The notes below the pieces were generated by a model, which was not told where the DNA came from, searched no databases, and saw only the letters and a list, made by a program, of their open reading frames with translations. Position numbers and translations under genes: made by a program. Shown here in pieces: positions 16,032-25,377 of a stretch of 64,000 bases of DNA (within the stretch, counting starts at the first letter, position 1; the number at the start of each line of letters is the position of its first letter). The stretch covers positions 1 to 64,000 of the forward strand of contig JAEWJZ010000027.1 in assembly GCA_023386315.1 (NCBI GenBank), written 5' to 3'. This DNA is from Bacillota bacterium. GTDB lineage: Bacteria; Bacillota; Clostridia; Lachnospirales; Lachnospiraceae.

Positions 16032-17007
16032 GATTTAACAGCTGATCAATTTCTTTCATTTGTTCAGGTGTAAGCATTCCAAGTTCCATGGCTCCGGCAT
16101 TTTCCATTATTTGCTGTGGGGTTTTAAAGCCTGGAATTGGAATGGTCACGCTGCTTCTTGCCCAGATCCAGGCCAGAGAGCCCTGTACCAGGGTTCTTCC
16201 GCTGCTGGTAAGAATATCCCGTACTGCATGAAGTTTCTTTAAAACTTCCGGTGCAGGCCTTCCGTTTTTAAAGACTGCTTCTGTCCAGGAATGGCCTGCA
16301 CCTCTTACATCATCAGGGGAAAGGAAGGAATCCTGGTTAAATTTACCGCTCAAAAATCCCATGGCGAGAGGGCTGCGGTTGATGCTTGCCAGATTACCTT
16401 CCTCGCAGAGTTGAATCATTTCGGGGGCATCCTGAAGGATATTTAACTGATGCTGAATGGCACTGCAGTTTTTGTTTTCTGAAAAAAGCTTTGCTCCGTT
16501 TACCAGATCGGTACTCCAGCCGTAGGTTCTGATTTTCCCTTTCTCTGTCATTCGTTCCAGAGTATCCAGAACTGTATCCATCTCTGACAAACCTATCTCC
16601 CAGACATGAAGCTGATACAAATCAATGATATCTGTTTTTAAGCGGCGCATGGAGGCCTCACAGGCTCTTTCTATATATCCGGGCTCTAAATTGTAACCTT
16701 TCAGCGTCCGTGCAGCTTCATTTCCCATGTAGCCAAATTTTGTTGCAAGAACAACCTGATTCCTTTTACCTTCAATCGCCTTTCCGATCAAAGTTTCGCT
16801 GTGGCCGATTCCGTATGCATCTGATGTGTCAATCAAATTGATTCCAAGATCCAAAGCGGTCTGAATGGCTTTGATGGAAGTCTCATCGTCTGTCTGACCG
16901 TAGCCGTCGATTTTTCCGTCCATATAAAACTGACCGCCGATCGCCCAGCTGCCGATTCCCATGGGGCTTACTTTAATACCGGATCTTCCTAATAATCTGT
17001 ATTCCAT
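16024..17007 (-). CDS. Aldo/keto reductase
   Basis: 327 residues, TIM-barrel family. The catalytic set is intact: Asp and Tyr in INLIDTSDAYGIGHSE, Lys in LATKFGYMG, His in IDLYQLHVW; NADPH-site features appear near the C terminus (LAWIWARSSVTIPIPGFK). It reduces carbonyls with NAD(P)H; the natural substrate cannot be read from the sequence. AGGAGG lies upstream of the ATG on the minus strand. It follows the TetR gene in the same direction, and an operator-like dyad sits just before it, so it is probably the regulator's target. Confidence 0.88.
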   Translation of the reverse strand: MEYRLLGRSGIKVSPMGIGSWAIGGQFYMDGKIDGYGQTDDETSIKAIQTALDLGINLIDTSDAYGIGHSETLIGKAIEGKRNQVVLATKFGYMGNEAARTLKGYNLEPGYIERACEASMRRLKTDIIDLYQLHVWEIGLSEMDTVLDTLERMTEKGKIRTYGWSTDLVNGAKLFSENKNCSAIQHQLNILQDAPEMIQLCEEGNLASINRSPLAMGFLSGKFNQDSFLSPDDVRGAGHSWTEAVFKNGRPAPEVLKKLHAVRDILTSSGRTLVQGSLAWIWARSSVTIPIPGFKTPQQIMENAGAMELGMLTPEQMKEIDQLLNLT

Positions 17008-17029
17008 TATAAATTACCTCCTAAATAAT

Positions 17030-17047
17030 TTACCAACTGTTCGGTAG
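17030..17047. promoter_or_regulatory. TetR operator candidate before the aldo/keto reductase
   Basis: TACC (17031-17034) and GGTA (17043-17046) form an imperfect dyad. On the minus strand the site reads CAGTTGGTAAATT, matching the CAGTTGGTAGATT of the dyad before the TetR gene at 12 of 13 positions. Confidence 0.5.
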
Positions 17048-17070
17048 ATAATGCTGTAAAAATAAAGGGG

Positions 17071-17664
17071 CTATACACCCTTTATTCCATTCCAAAATAT
17101 TTCAAAACAGGAATCCATATGGCGGAGCCCCTGTTCCATACTCATTAAACCCGTAGACAGGGTAATACAGGTGACCAGATAGTAAAAAGTGGCTGCCATA
17201 TCTGCCGGATTTAATGGCTGAAGCTCTTTTTTTTCAATCCCTTTCTTCATAACAGAAGTCAGTTGGGCATTAAATATATCGAAACTGTCCTGGGTAAAAT
17301 GAATGATTTCCTCTTTCATCTGCTCCGGGGGATAGTAATAAACCATATTCCAGAAGTCCATCTCTGTATTATCCCAGTGATATTCCAGATAGTCTTTATA
17401 AACAGAAGACAGAAGCTCTCTGGCAGGCAGATCCTGATACTTAAGAAAAATGGTTGTTAAGTAATTATAATGTTTTTTTACAATGATATCGAACAGTTCG
17501 CGAAACAACTGTTCCTTACTTTTAAAATAAAAATAGAGAGAGGCTTTGTTGATGCCAACTTTTGACGCGATCTTTTCCATACGGGCACCTTCAAAGCCGT
17601 GAAGAGAGAATTCCTCCAGTGCTGCCTGCATAATCCGTTCTTTTGTATCTGCTCCCTGACCCAT
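17071..17664 (-). CDS. TetR/AcrR family transcriptional regulator
   Basis: 197 residues. The N-terminal HTH shows TKERIMQAALEEFSLHGFEG, MEKIASKVGINKASLYFYFK and SKEQLFRELF, followed by an all-helical ligand domain of unrecognised specificity. The start at 17664 is preferred over the ATG at 17682 because AAAGGA lies 8 nt before it and nothing precedes the other. The promoter overlaps a dyad, so autorepression is expected. It stands 63 bp upstream of the aldo/keto reductase on the same strand, and the two probably form a detoxification or redox-response pair. Confidence 0.87.
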   Translation of the reverse strand: MGQGADTKERIMQAALEEFSLHGFEGARMEKIASKVGINKASLYFYFKSKEQLFRELFDIIVKKHYNYLTTIFLKYQDLPARELLSSVYKDYLEYHWDNTEMDFWNMVYYYPPEQMKEEIIHFTQDSFDIFNAQLTSVMKKGIEKKELQPLNPADMAATFYYLVTCITLSTGLMSMEQGLRHMDSCFEIFWNGIKGV

Positions 17665-17691
17665 GTGTTGAATCCTTTCCATACAATTAAA

Positions 17692-17705
17692 CTACCAGTT
17701 GGTAG
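17692..17705. promoter_or_regulatory. TetR operator candidate (autoregulation)
   Basis: CTACCAGTTGGTAG: a 6-2-6 inverted repeat (CTACCA/TGGTAG). It begins 4 bp downstream of the minus-strand -10 box and so covers the transcription start. Confidence 0.65.
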
Positions 17706-17709
17706 ATTG

Positions 17710-17738
17710 AATATAACACAGTTTTTCAGTACTGTCAA
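17710..17738 (-). promoter_or_regulatory. Promoter of the TetR gene
   Basis: On the minus strand: TTGACA (17738-17733), 17 bp, TATATT (17715-17710), near-consensus. Confidence 0.8.
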
Positions 17739-17767
17739 TAACAGGAGACTGTTTTCTGTAAAATACG

Positions 17768-17809
17768 AGCCGCTGCTTACAGGGGGAATTCTACCTGTAA
17801 GCAGCGGCT
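17768..17809 (-). terminator. Terminator-type hairpin after the aconitase-family gene
   Basis: A perfect 16-bp stem (17768-17783 with 17794-17809) with a 10-nt loop, 8 bp past the hydratase stop on the minus strand. The following minus-strand bases, CGTATTTT, are only a weak T tract. Confidence 0.65.
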
Positions 17810-17816
17810 TTATCAA

Positions 17817-20129
17817 TTATAACTGGCTGCTTTTGTTTCTGTTGTAATTAATCAGACATCCGGCTTTGACAATTTCACGTTCTTCCGGTGTCATATCTGC
17901 AATATGGAGCCGGATTTCGTGTATGGGATTTCCTGTTTTATTCTTTACCACATAAGCTGGTATATGATCCATTGCACCGTCAAGTGCGGTACGGATATCA
18001 GGAACATAAATAAAGTCACCTATTTCAAAGTCCGGATCTTCATCCAGTAAAAATGGCAGCATCCCCCAGTTCATTACATTGGAACGGTAACGCTTGGTAG
18101 CATACTCGTTTGCGATATTGGCCAGACCGCCCAGAACTCTCTGGCAGCTTGCTGCCTGTTCTCTTGCAGAACCGTCTCCTGGTTTTACAGCATAGATCAC
18201 ACTGCCGATTTCTGTTTCACCGGCTTTTAGATCCGGCTGTTTTAAATATTCCTTCAGAGCATGAAAAGCGGATTCCAGATCCGGATCTGCTTTAAGCGGG
18301 CAGGAACCGGATTTTCTGACCTTCTCTAACTCGTTTACTTCCTTGGAACGGCCTACGTATTCCGGATCCCGGCGGGATAAAGTGAATTCCGCAAGTCCCA
18401 GTGGATTGGAACGATAGGAAGAGGTCTCGCCGGAAGGAATCAGCTCATCGGTGGTTGTAACCGGGTCCATGATCTTAGAGCATACCCGTAATAAAATATT
18501 GTCAGTGAGGGCACTCATGGAGGGCCAGTCTTTTATATTTGGTCCTAAAATTAAGGATTCGTCTTCCCTTGCTTTTTTGTATCCCTGATAAACACGTCTG
18601 TCATAGGAAGAGGAGTCAAATTCATAGGCAGGAACGGTATAATCATCCACAAAGTACTCGGCAGAAGTAAGATATCCGCCATTTGCGGCAGTTGCAGCGA
18701 TGGAGCGGGCATCCATTAGTGCCACACAGGATATCTGGCCATTACCAGGCTTGGAGCCTTCCCGGTTGGGGAAGTTTCTTGTGGTATGACGGATGCTTAA
18801 TGCATTGTTTGACGGAGTATCACCGGCACCGAAGCAGGGACCGCAGAATGCGGTCCGCACCGTGGCACCAGCAGCCATCAGCTGGGATATGGCACCTTTT
18901 TTTACCAGGTCCATATAGACCGGCTGGGAAGATGGATATACGGAAAGGTTAAAGATATCATTTCCGCAGTCTTTTCCGGACAGCATATGCGCAGCCATCA
19001 TTACGTTGGAGTAATTGCCGCCTGCACAGCCTGCGATTACGCCCTGCTGAACCATCAGTTTTCCATCTGTAATCTTATCGGTCAGTGAGAGGTTTGCTTT
19101 GGCAGTTCCAAGTATGTGAGCAGCTTCTTTTTCCACAGTTCTTAAAATGTCAGCCAGATTATCATTCAGTTCATCAATCTCGTAGGTGTTGCTTGGATGG
19201 AAGGGGAGGGCAATCATTGGCTTAATGGTGCTTAAATCCACATAAACAACACCATCATAATAAGCGGTTTCACCTGGGTTTAATTCCACATAGTCAGACT
19301 CTCTGCCATGAAGTTTTAAATATTCCCTGGTATCCTCATCCGTTCTCCAGACAGAGGAGAGGCAGGTTGTTTCCGTTGTCATGACATCCACACCGTTTCG
19401 GTAATCGGTGTCCATGGATGAGACTCCGGGCCCTACAAATTCCATGATTTTATTTTTTACATAACCGTTCTTAAATACAGCTCCGATAATGGCAAGTGCC
19501 ACGTCATGGGGGCCCACGAAAGGAGCAGGAGCGCCGGTTAAATAGATAGCGACTACTCCCGGATAGGCAACGTCATAGGTGTCCTTAAGAAGCTGCTTTA
19601 CCAGTTCACCGCCGCCTTCCCCAATTGCCATGGTACCCAGGGCGCCATAACGGGTATGGCTGTCAGAGCCAAGTATCATGCGTCCGCAGCCTGCCATCAT
19701 TTCCCTCATATACTGGTGAATGACTGCAATGTGGGGAGGGACAAAGATGCCACCGTATTTTTTTGCGGCAGAAAGACCGAATACATGGTCATCTTCATTA
19801 ATAGTTCCGCCAACGGCACAAAGGGAGTTGTGACAATTGGTCATTACATATGGAATAGGAAATTCGGTAAGCCCTGATGCACGTGCTGTCTGAATAATTC
19901 CTACAAATGTTATGTCATGGGATGCCATGGAATCAAAACGCAGTTTTAAGTGATCCATGTTTCCCGATGTATTATGTTTTTCTAAAATGGAGTATGCAAT
20001 GGTACCCTTTTTTGCTTCTTCTTTTGTAATGGGAGTACTTCTCCGGACGTTTCCTTCAGCCATTTCCGCTTCAGGAATCAGCTGGGTACCGTTTACAAGA
20101 TATGCTCCTCCGTCATACAACTTTACCAT
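17817..20129 (-). CDS. Aconitase-family hydratase (aconitate hydratase-like, YbhJ type)
   Basis: 770 residues. Three Fe-S ligand cysteines are in place: one in [12 protein letters not shown] and two in FCGPCFGAG, with the substrate-binding [12 protein letters not shown] segment. The C-terminal swivel domain includes [20 protein letters not shown]. Annotated family members are called hydratase because they diverge from AcnA/AcnB. Here the gene follows citrate synthase with a 3-bp gap, which argues for citrate-to-isocitrate conversion in the oxidative branch leading to 2-oxoglutarate and glutamate. No isocitrate dehydrogenase is adjacent in this window. Confidence 0.85.
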   Translation of the reverse strand: MVKLYDGGAYLVNGTQLIPEAEMAEGNVRRSTPITKEEAKKGTIAYSILEKHNTSGNMDHLKLRFDSMASHDITFVGIIQTARASGLTEFPIPYVMTNCHNSLCAVGGTINEDDHVFGLSAAKKYGGIFVPPHIAVIHQYMREMMAGCGRMILGSDSHTRYGALGTMAIGEGGGELVKQLLKDTYDVAYPGVVAIYLTGAPAPFVGPHDVALAIIGAVFKNGYVKNKIMEFVGPGVSSMDTDYRNGVDVMTTETTCLSSVWRTDEDTREYLKLHGRESDYVELNPGETAYYDGVVYVDLSTIKPMIALPFHPSNTYEIDELNDNLADILRTVEKEAAHILGTAKANLSLTDKITDGKLMVQQGVIAGCAGGNYSNVMMAAHMLSGKDCGNDIFNLSVYPSSQPVYMDLVKKGAISQLMAAGATVRTAFCGPCFGAGDTPSNNALSIRHTTRNFPNREGSKPGNGQISCVALMDARSIAATAANGGYLTSAEYFVDDYTVPAYEFDSSSYDRRVYQGYKKAREDESLILGPNIKDWPSMSALTDNILLRVCSKIMDPVTTTDELIPSGETSSYRSNPLGLAEFTLSRRDPEYVGRSKEVNELEKVRKSGSCPLKADPDLESAFHALKEYLKQPDLKAGETEIGSVIYAVKPGDGSAREQAASCQRVLGGLANIANEYATKRYRSNVMNWGMLPFLLDEDPDFEIGDFIYVPDIRTALDGAMDHIPAYVVKNKTGNPIHEIRLHIADMTPEEREIVKAGCLINYNRNKSSQL

Positions 20130-20132
20130 AAG

Positions 20133-21464
20133 TTATCGTTCCTCTCTCTTTCTATAGGGAATGGTTTCCCCCACGTATTTTGTAGCCGGACGCATGATTC
20201 TGCCGTCATACATTTTATTCTCAATGTTATGTGCAAGCCAGCCGGCCATACGTGAGCACACAAATAATGGGGTATACATGTCTTCGGGTATCTGTAACAT
20301 ATTATAAGCGAAGCCGCTGTAGAAGTCTACATTGTTAGACAGAGACTTGCCGTTTCCGGCGAGACAAGATTTGGCAACCTTTTCAAATTTTGTCAGGAAT
20401 TCATATTCATCTTCTCTGTTTTTTTCTTTTGCCAGCTTTTCACAGCAGACTTTCAGCAGATCTGCACGGGGATCGGATACGGTGTATACTGCGTGGCCAA
20501 GTCCGTATACCAGGCCGGAATTGTCATAGAAATCCTTAGCCAGTATTTTGTGGATGACAGTTTTCATCTGGGCTTCGGTTGCTTTTACTCCGATTTCCTT
20601 TTCAATCGCAGTGATCATCTCGCTGCAGCGGATATTGGCACCGCCGTGTTTGGGCCCTTTTAAGGAACCAATGGATGCAGAGCTGGAGGAATAGATATCG
20701 GTTCCGGTAGAGGAGATGACAACGTTTGTAAATGTGGAGTTGTTGCCGCCGCCGTGATCCGCATGAATCATAAGCATGATATCTAAAAGATCCGCTTCCT
20801 GCTGTGTAAAGGAGCCGTCTTTTCTTAACATATAAAGGATGTTCTCAGCCATGGAATATTCCGGCTTCGGATAATGGATAATCAGGCTTTCCCGGTCGTA
20901 ATGATGGATCTTGCACTGATAGGCATATACAGCAAGAGACGGAAGCTTTGCTAATATATTAATTCCCTTTAACAGAGTCTGGTAGGGGTCTGTGTTATCC
21001 GCATCTTCATCATAATCGTAAAGAGCAAGGATGCTTTTCTGGAGGCTGTTCATTAAGTCGCGGGAAGGAGTGCGAAGCATGTTTTTTTCAAGAAATTCAT
21101 CTGGAAGGTAATAATGCTCACACAGCAATGAGGTATATTCACGCAATTCCTTTTTCGAGGGCAGATATCCAAAAAGGAGTAAAAATGATGTTTCCTCAAA
21201 GCCGAACCGGGAATTGTCTTTTCCGTTTACAAGATCGCTGATTTCAATTCCGCGGTAGTAAAGCTTTCCTGGAACATTAACTTTTTTTCCATCTTCGATT
21301 TCGTAGCCAACTACATCGGATACGCGGGTAAGTCCGACTCTGACTCCGGTACCGTCTTCATTGCGGAGCCCCTTTTTTACGTTGTATTCTTTGAATAAGT
21401 TGTTCGGAATATCCGTGAAGTTAGAGGATTTGCCAAACGTTTGTGCAATGAAAAAATTGTTCAT
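20133..21464 (-). CDS. Citrate synthase
   Basis: 443 residues, slightly longer than the 370-430 usual for bacterial type II enzymes, with an N-terminal extension of about 40 residues before the VGLTRVSDVVGYE region. Catalytic residues are present: His in GSLKGPKHGGAN, His in YGLGHAVYTVSDPRA, Asp in SNNVDFYSG. It condenses oxaloacetate and acetyl-CoA. AAGGAG precedes the ATG on the minus strand. It is the first gene of a two-gene unit with the hydratase, transcribed from a promoter about 120 bp upstream. The clostridial family also has 2-methylcitrate activity in some members. Confidence 0.92.
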   Translation of the reverse strand: MNNFFIAQTFGKSSNFTDIPNNLFKEYNVKKGLRNEDGTGVRVGLTRVSDVVGYEIEDGKKVNVPGKLYYRGIEISDLVNGKDNSRFGFEETSFLLLFGYLPSKKELREYTSLLCEHYYLPDEFLEKNMLRTPSRDLMNSLQKSILALYDYDEDADNTDPYQTLLKGINILAKLPSLAVYAYQCKIHHYDRESLIIHYPKPEYSMAENILYMLRKDGSFTQQEADLLDIMLMIHADHGGGNNSTFTNVVISSTGTDIYSSSSASIGSLKGPKHGGANIRCSEMITAIEKEIGVKATEAQMKTVIHKILAKDFYDNSGLVYGLGHAVYTVSDPRADLLKVCCEKLAKEKNREDEYEFLTKFEKVAKSCLAGNGKSLSNNVDFYSGFAYNMLQIPEDMYTPLFVCSRMAGWLAHNIENKMYDGRIMRPATKYVGETIPYRKREER

Positions 21465-21772
21465 GCGATAATTTCTCCTTTTTTCAGATTAAGCCACAGG
21501 GACTTTTTTACAGAAAAGCAGCGCGATGGGATTTCTCCGGCGCTGCCCTCATTGGCAATGGTATGTAACTTTTTATTGTTTCGTAGTTTATCATGTAAAA
21601 GCATCAAAGTCAATACCTTGTTGCAATCACAATTAAAATATTGTTGTTGTGAACAAAAAAATACAAATGGGCGGTTAAATTTTTGGTTTACAAATTAAGG
21701 CATACTTTTACTGTTTTTTTCACATTATAAGAAAGTGATTCATTATAAACAGCAAACAGGAGGTTTCCTTAA
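21465..21772. other. Divergent intergenic region, 308 bp
   Basis: AT-rich spacer between citrate synthase (minus) and tepA (plus). It contains the minus-strand promoter at 21585-21613 and, within that transcript's leader, a GCAGCGC/GCGCTGC hairpin (21518-21524 with 21540-21546) that on the minus strand is followed by TTTTCT, possibly a leader attenuator. I see no convincing plus-strand promoter and no small gene. Confidence 0.6.
21585..21613 (-). promoter_or_regulatory. Promoter of the citrate synthase-hydratase operon
   Basis: On the minus strand: TTGACT (21613-21608), 17 bp, TAAACT (21590-21585). Confidence 0.6.
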
Positions 21773-22540
21773 GTGAAAGAGTCTGAATATAGAAATAACA
21801 GCCAGGAAGAAGAAACAAAGAATACGCAGGGAACCAGAAAAGAAAATCTGGATGAGAAAAAAACTGAGAAAGATATTGAGCAGAAAGAAGATCAGAAGCT
21901 GGAAGAATATGGTCAGATTACGCTGGATGACAATGCCGGAAAGCGGAAAATCCATCTGCTGACCATTATCGGAGAAGTGGAAGGACACGAAAATCTTTCC
22001 AGCAACAGCAAAGCTACCAAATACGATCATATTCTTCCAAAGCTGGCAGAGATAGAGGATGATGATTCCGTGGAGGGGCTGTTAGTCCTTTTAAATACTT
22101 CAGGAGGGGATGTGGATGCCGGATTAGCCATTGCGGAAATGATCGCATCCTTAAGCATTCCTACGGTTTCACTGGTCCTCGGAGGCAGTCACTCCATCGG
22201 TGTGCCTCTGGCTGTCTGTACCGATTACTCTTTTATTGTTCCTACCGGCACCATGATGATTCACCCGGTGAGAATGACCGGCATGGTAATCGGAGCTGCC
22301 CAGACTTATGAATATTTTGAAATGATCCAGGACCGGATCTTAAGCTTTGTTTCCTCTCATGCAAAGATCGCCTATGACCAGTTAAAAAGGCTGATGCTTA
22401 ATACAGAAATGCTTACCAGGGATCTGGGTACGGTGCTGGTAGGAGAGGAAACTGTTAAGGAAGGTCTTATTGATGAGGTAGGCGGAATTAAGGATGCGTT
22501 AAAAAAATTATATGAACTGATGGAAACTGCTTCCTCTTAG
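21773..22540 (+). CDS. tepA: ClpP-like serine protease, TepA/YmfB family
   Basis: 255 residues. The first ~60 residues are a highly charged Glu/Lys linker; the rest is a ClpP/SppA fold with the Ser nucleophile in LGGSHSIGVPLA, His in MMIHPVRMTG and the Asp region ...RDLGTVLVGEETVKEGLIDEVGG. GTG start with AGGAGG 9 nt upstream. In Bacillus, TepA is cytoplasmic, linked to protein export and sporulation, and sits just before spoIIIE; the same order is kept here. Confidence 0.87.
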   Translation: MKESEYRNNSQEEETKNTQGTRKENLDEKKTEKDIEQKEDQKLEEYGQITLDDNAGKRKIHLLTIIGEVEGHENLSSNSKATKYDHILPKLAEIEDDDSVEGLLVLLNTSGGDVDAGLAIAEMIASLSIPTVSLVLGGSHSIGVPLAVCTDYSFIVPTGTMMIHPVRMTGMVIGAAQTYEYFEMIQDRILSFVSSHAKIAYDQLKRLMLNTEMLTRDLGTVLVGEETVKEGLIDEVGGIKDALKKLYELMETASS

Positions 22541-22543
22541 TCG

Positions 22544-22572
22544 TTGCAATTCTCCCGTTTTTTTTGTATACT
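22544..22572 (+). promoter_or_regulatory. Promoter for the FtsK/SpoIIIE gene
   Basis: TTGCAA (22544-22549), 17 bp, TATACT (22567-22572), 30 bp before the GTG start. Confidence 0.6.
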
Positions 22573-22601
22573 GATACCAATGGACAGAAGGGGGAAGTAT
22601 T

Positions 22602-25328
22602 GTGCCTGAGACAACAAAGAAGAAGACAACAGCAAAAAAAGGGACAAAACCAAAAAGCGGGAGAGCGAGAAATACCAGCACCAGGAAGAATGTGGTCCTG
22701 CCGGAACCGGAATTTATCCACTCAGAAGTCGTAATTATTATATCATTTGCCGCTGCGGCCATTCTGTTTTTAAGCAATTTTCATTTGTGCGGAATGGTAG
22801 GTGATTTTTTCCGCAGCGTGCAGCTTGGTATATTCGGCGGCATCGGATATATTGCACCGGTTCTCATGTTTGCGGGAACTGCATTTTATATTTCAAACCA
22901 GGGAAACCCAAGAGCAGTTTTTAAACTGGTCTCCTGTGTTCTGGCGCTGGTTTCTTTGTGCGGATTTTTACAGCTGCTTTTTGGTGTGAATACAGGTGAA
23001 AAAACCGGACTTTTGAATATTTATCTGGAGGCTTCTGTCAGTGGAAAAGGAGGCGGCTTAGTCGGCGGTCTGCTGGCAGAAGGGCTTGTTTCCATAATCG
23101 GAGTTGTGGGAGCTTATCTGGTGACGCTGGTTTTAATCATTATATCACTGGTGTGCATTACAGAGAAATCCTTTGTTAATATTGTAAAGACCGGTAGCGG
23201 AAAAGCATACCACCATGCGAAAGAAAACATGGACATGCATATGGAGATTCATGCCCAGAGGCAGGAACTTAGAAAACAGCTGAGAGAAGAACAGAAACTG
23301 CGGGGGGTTAATTTAGATGCCACCACAATTTCGGCAGTCCAGGAAGAGGAGCCGGATAAACCCGATTATGAGAGGGATCTTTATGAGGAGGATGCTGATA
23401 CCGGTATCGGTGATATTGCCGATGAGATTGATTCACAGATCAGTGAACTGACTGCAGTGACAGCGGTCCAGACGGAAGAGTCTAACCCGGCTGATGTATT
23501 CAGAGGAAGCATATCTCCGGAACCGGAGGCGGATGACGAAGACTCTGTGCCATTTGAACCGGATGATATAGCAGTTCCATATCATAGAGGTTCTGATGAG
23601 GCTTCTTTCTATATGAAGAAGGAAGTCAGAACTTTAAAGGAAATGGAAGTTGTGGAAGATGATTTTTATCCCGAAGAGCCGGAAGCTGATGAGATGATTC
23701 CCAGAGAGACATTCTCTATTCCGGAGGAGCCAAAGCAGGTTGTAACAGCTTCCGGCAAGATCATAGAGACGGATACGGAGGCGCTTCAGAAGAAACTGGA
23801 GAAGAAACGGGAAGAGTCGCAAAAAGATGACGACTTCAGTGTGAGCCAGCAGATCAGTCAGAAAAAAGAGATTGTGAAGAAGGAATACAGGTTTCCGCCT
23901 CTTTCCCTGCTTAAAAAAGGAAAATCAGCGGTTTTTTCTGATCGGGAATACAAAGAAACAGCCATTAAACTGCAGAAGACGCTGCAGAATTTTGGTGTGG
24001 GAGTGACTGTTACCAATATCAGCTGCGGACCTTCCGTGACCAGATATGAACTCCATCCGGAGCAGGGAGTTAAGGTAAGCAAGATTGTAAGTCTGGCTGA
24101 TGATATTAAGCTGAGTCTTGCAGCAGCAGATATTCGTATTGAGGCCCCGATTCCGGGAAAATCCGCAGTTGGTATTGAAGTGCCCAATAAAGAAAACAAC
24201 ATGGTGTTCTTACGGGATATTCTGGAAGCGGACAGCTTTCAGAAGCATTCCTCCAGCATCGCCTTTGCAGTGGGAAAAGATATCGGAGGACAGGTAGTTG
24301 TAACAGATATTGCAAAGATGCCCCATCTGCTTATCGCAGGCGCTACCGGCTCCGGTAAGTCGGTCTGCATCAACACACTGATTATGAGCATTATTTTTAA
24401 AGCGGATCCTGATGATGTGAAGCTGATTATGGTGGATCCGAAGGTGGTGGAATTAAGTGTTTATAATGGAATTCCACACTTGCTGCTTCCGGTTGTGACG
24501 GATCCCAAGAAGGCATCGGGAGCCTTAAACTGGGCAGTGGCGGAGATGACAGACCGCTATAATAAATTTGCCCAGTACAATGTCAGGGAGATTAAAGGCT
24601 ATAATGCCAAGGTAGAGAGCTTAAAGGATATTGATGATGAAAACAAGCCTCAGAAGATGCCGCAGATTGTAATTATAATCGACGAGCTTGCTGATTTGAT
24701 GATGGTAGCGCCAGGTGAAGTGGAAGATTCCATCTGCCGTCTTGCCCAGCTTGCCAGGGCTGCGGGAATTCATCTTGTAATCGCCACCCAGCGTCCGTCC
24801 GTCAACGTCATCACCGGTCTGATTAAAGCAAATGTGCCGTCAAGAGTTGCCTTTGCCGTTTCTTCCGGTGTAGATTCCAGAACCATCATTGACATGAATG
24901 GTGCGGAGAAGCTTCTTGGAAAGGGTGATATGCTGTTTTACCCTGCCGGTTATCCAAAACCCATGCGTGTGCAGGGAGCATTTGTTTCTGATACAGAAGT
25001 TTCCAGTGTGGTGGACTTTTTGACAGAGCAGGGAATGACACCGGATTACAATCCGGAGGTGGAAAATATGATTGCCTCTGCTCCGGCAGCTGCAGATTCA
25101 AAAGGCGGCGGGAGTGACCGGGATGAATATTTTGTGCAGGCAGGCAGATTTATCATTGAAAAAGACAAAGCATCCATCGGCATGCTGCAGAGAATGTATA
25201 AAATCGGGTTTAACCGGGCTGCCAGAATCATGGATCAGCTTGCTGAGGCAGGTGTGGTGGGGGAAGAGGAAGGTACCAAGCCCCGTAAGGTGCTCATGAG
25301 CATGGAAGAGTTTGAAGAGATGTTTTAG
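22602..25328 (+). CDS. DNA translocase FtsK/SpoIIIE
   Basis: 908 residues. A basic N terminus is followed by four membrane segments (about 45-190), an acidic, low-complexity linker (about 210-430), the alpha/beta motor with Walker A AGATGSGKSVC (Lys586) and Walker B VIIIDELADLMM, and a C-terminal gamma winged helix (YFVQAGRFIIEKDKASIGML). It pumps chromosomal DNA through the division or sporulation septum, guided by the gamma domain. GTG start after AAGGGGGAAG. Neighbouring tepA matches the Bacillus spoIIIE locus. FtsK and SpoIIIE cannot be separated by sequence alone, so no symbol is given. Confidence 0.93.
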   Translation: MPETTKKKTTAKKGTKPKSGRARNTSTRKNVVLPEPEFIHSEVVIIISFAAAAILFLSNFHLCGMVGDFFRSVQLGIFGGIGYIAPVLMFAGTAFYISNQGNPRAVFKLVSCVLALVSLCGFLQLLFGVNTGEKTGLLNIYLEASVSGKGGGLVGGLLAEGLVSIIGVVGAYLVTLVLIIISLVCITEKSFVNIVKTGSGKAYHHAKENMDMHMEIHAQRQELRKQLREEQKLRGVNLDATTISAVQEEEPDKPDYERDLYEEDADTGIGDIADEIDSQISELTAVTAVQTEESNPADVFRGSISPEPEADDEDSVPFEPDDIAVPYHRGSDEASFYMKKEVRTLKEMEVVEDDFYPEEPEADEMIPRETFSIPEEPKQVVTASGKIIETDTEALQKKLEKKREESQKDDDFSVSQQISQKKEIVKKEYRFPPLSLLKKGKSAVFSDREYKETAIKLQKTLQNFGVGVTVTNISCGPSVTRYELHPEQGVKVSKIVSLADDIKLSLAAADIRIEAPIPGKSAVGIEVPNKENNMVFLRDILEADSFQKHSSSIAFAVGKDIGGQVVVTDIAKMPHLLIAGATGSGKSVCINTLIMSIIFKADPDDVKLIMVDPKVVELSVYNGIPHLLLPVVTDPKKASGALNWAVAEMTDRYNKFAQYNVREIKGYNAKVESLKDIDDENKPQKMPQIVIIIDELADLMMVAPGEVEDSICRLAQLARAAGIHLVIATQRPSVNVITGLIKANVPSRVAFAVSSGVDSRTIIDMNGAEKLLGKGDMLFYPAGYPKPMRVQGAFVSDTEVSSVVDFLTEQGMTPDYNPEVENMIASAPAAADSKGGGSDRDEYFVQAGRFIIEKDKASIGMLQRMYKIGFNRAARIMDQLAEAGVVGEEEGTKPRKVLMSMEEFEEMF

Positions 25329-25377
25329 CATGGAAAAGGGTTAAAAGCATTGCTTACATATATGGAGGATGATACTT

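Noticed and set aside
17817-20129. Hydratase as 3-isopropylmalate dehydratase (LeuC/LeuD fusion) or homoaconitase
   Set aside because: Single-chain length with swivel domain, and pairing with citrate synthase, fit the aconitase/YbhJ group better; no leucine genes nearby.
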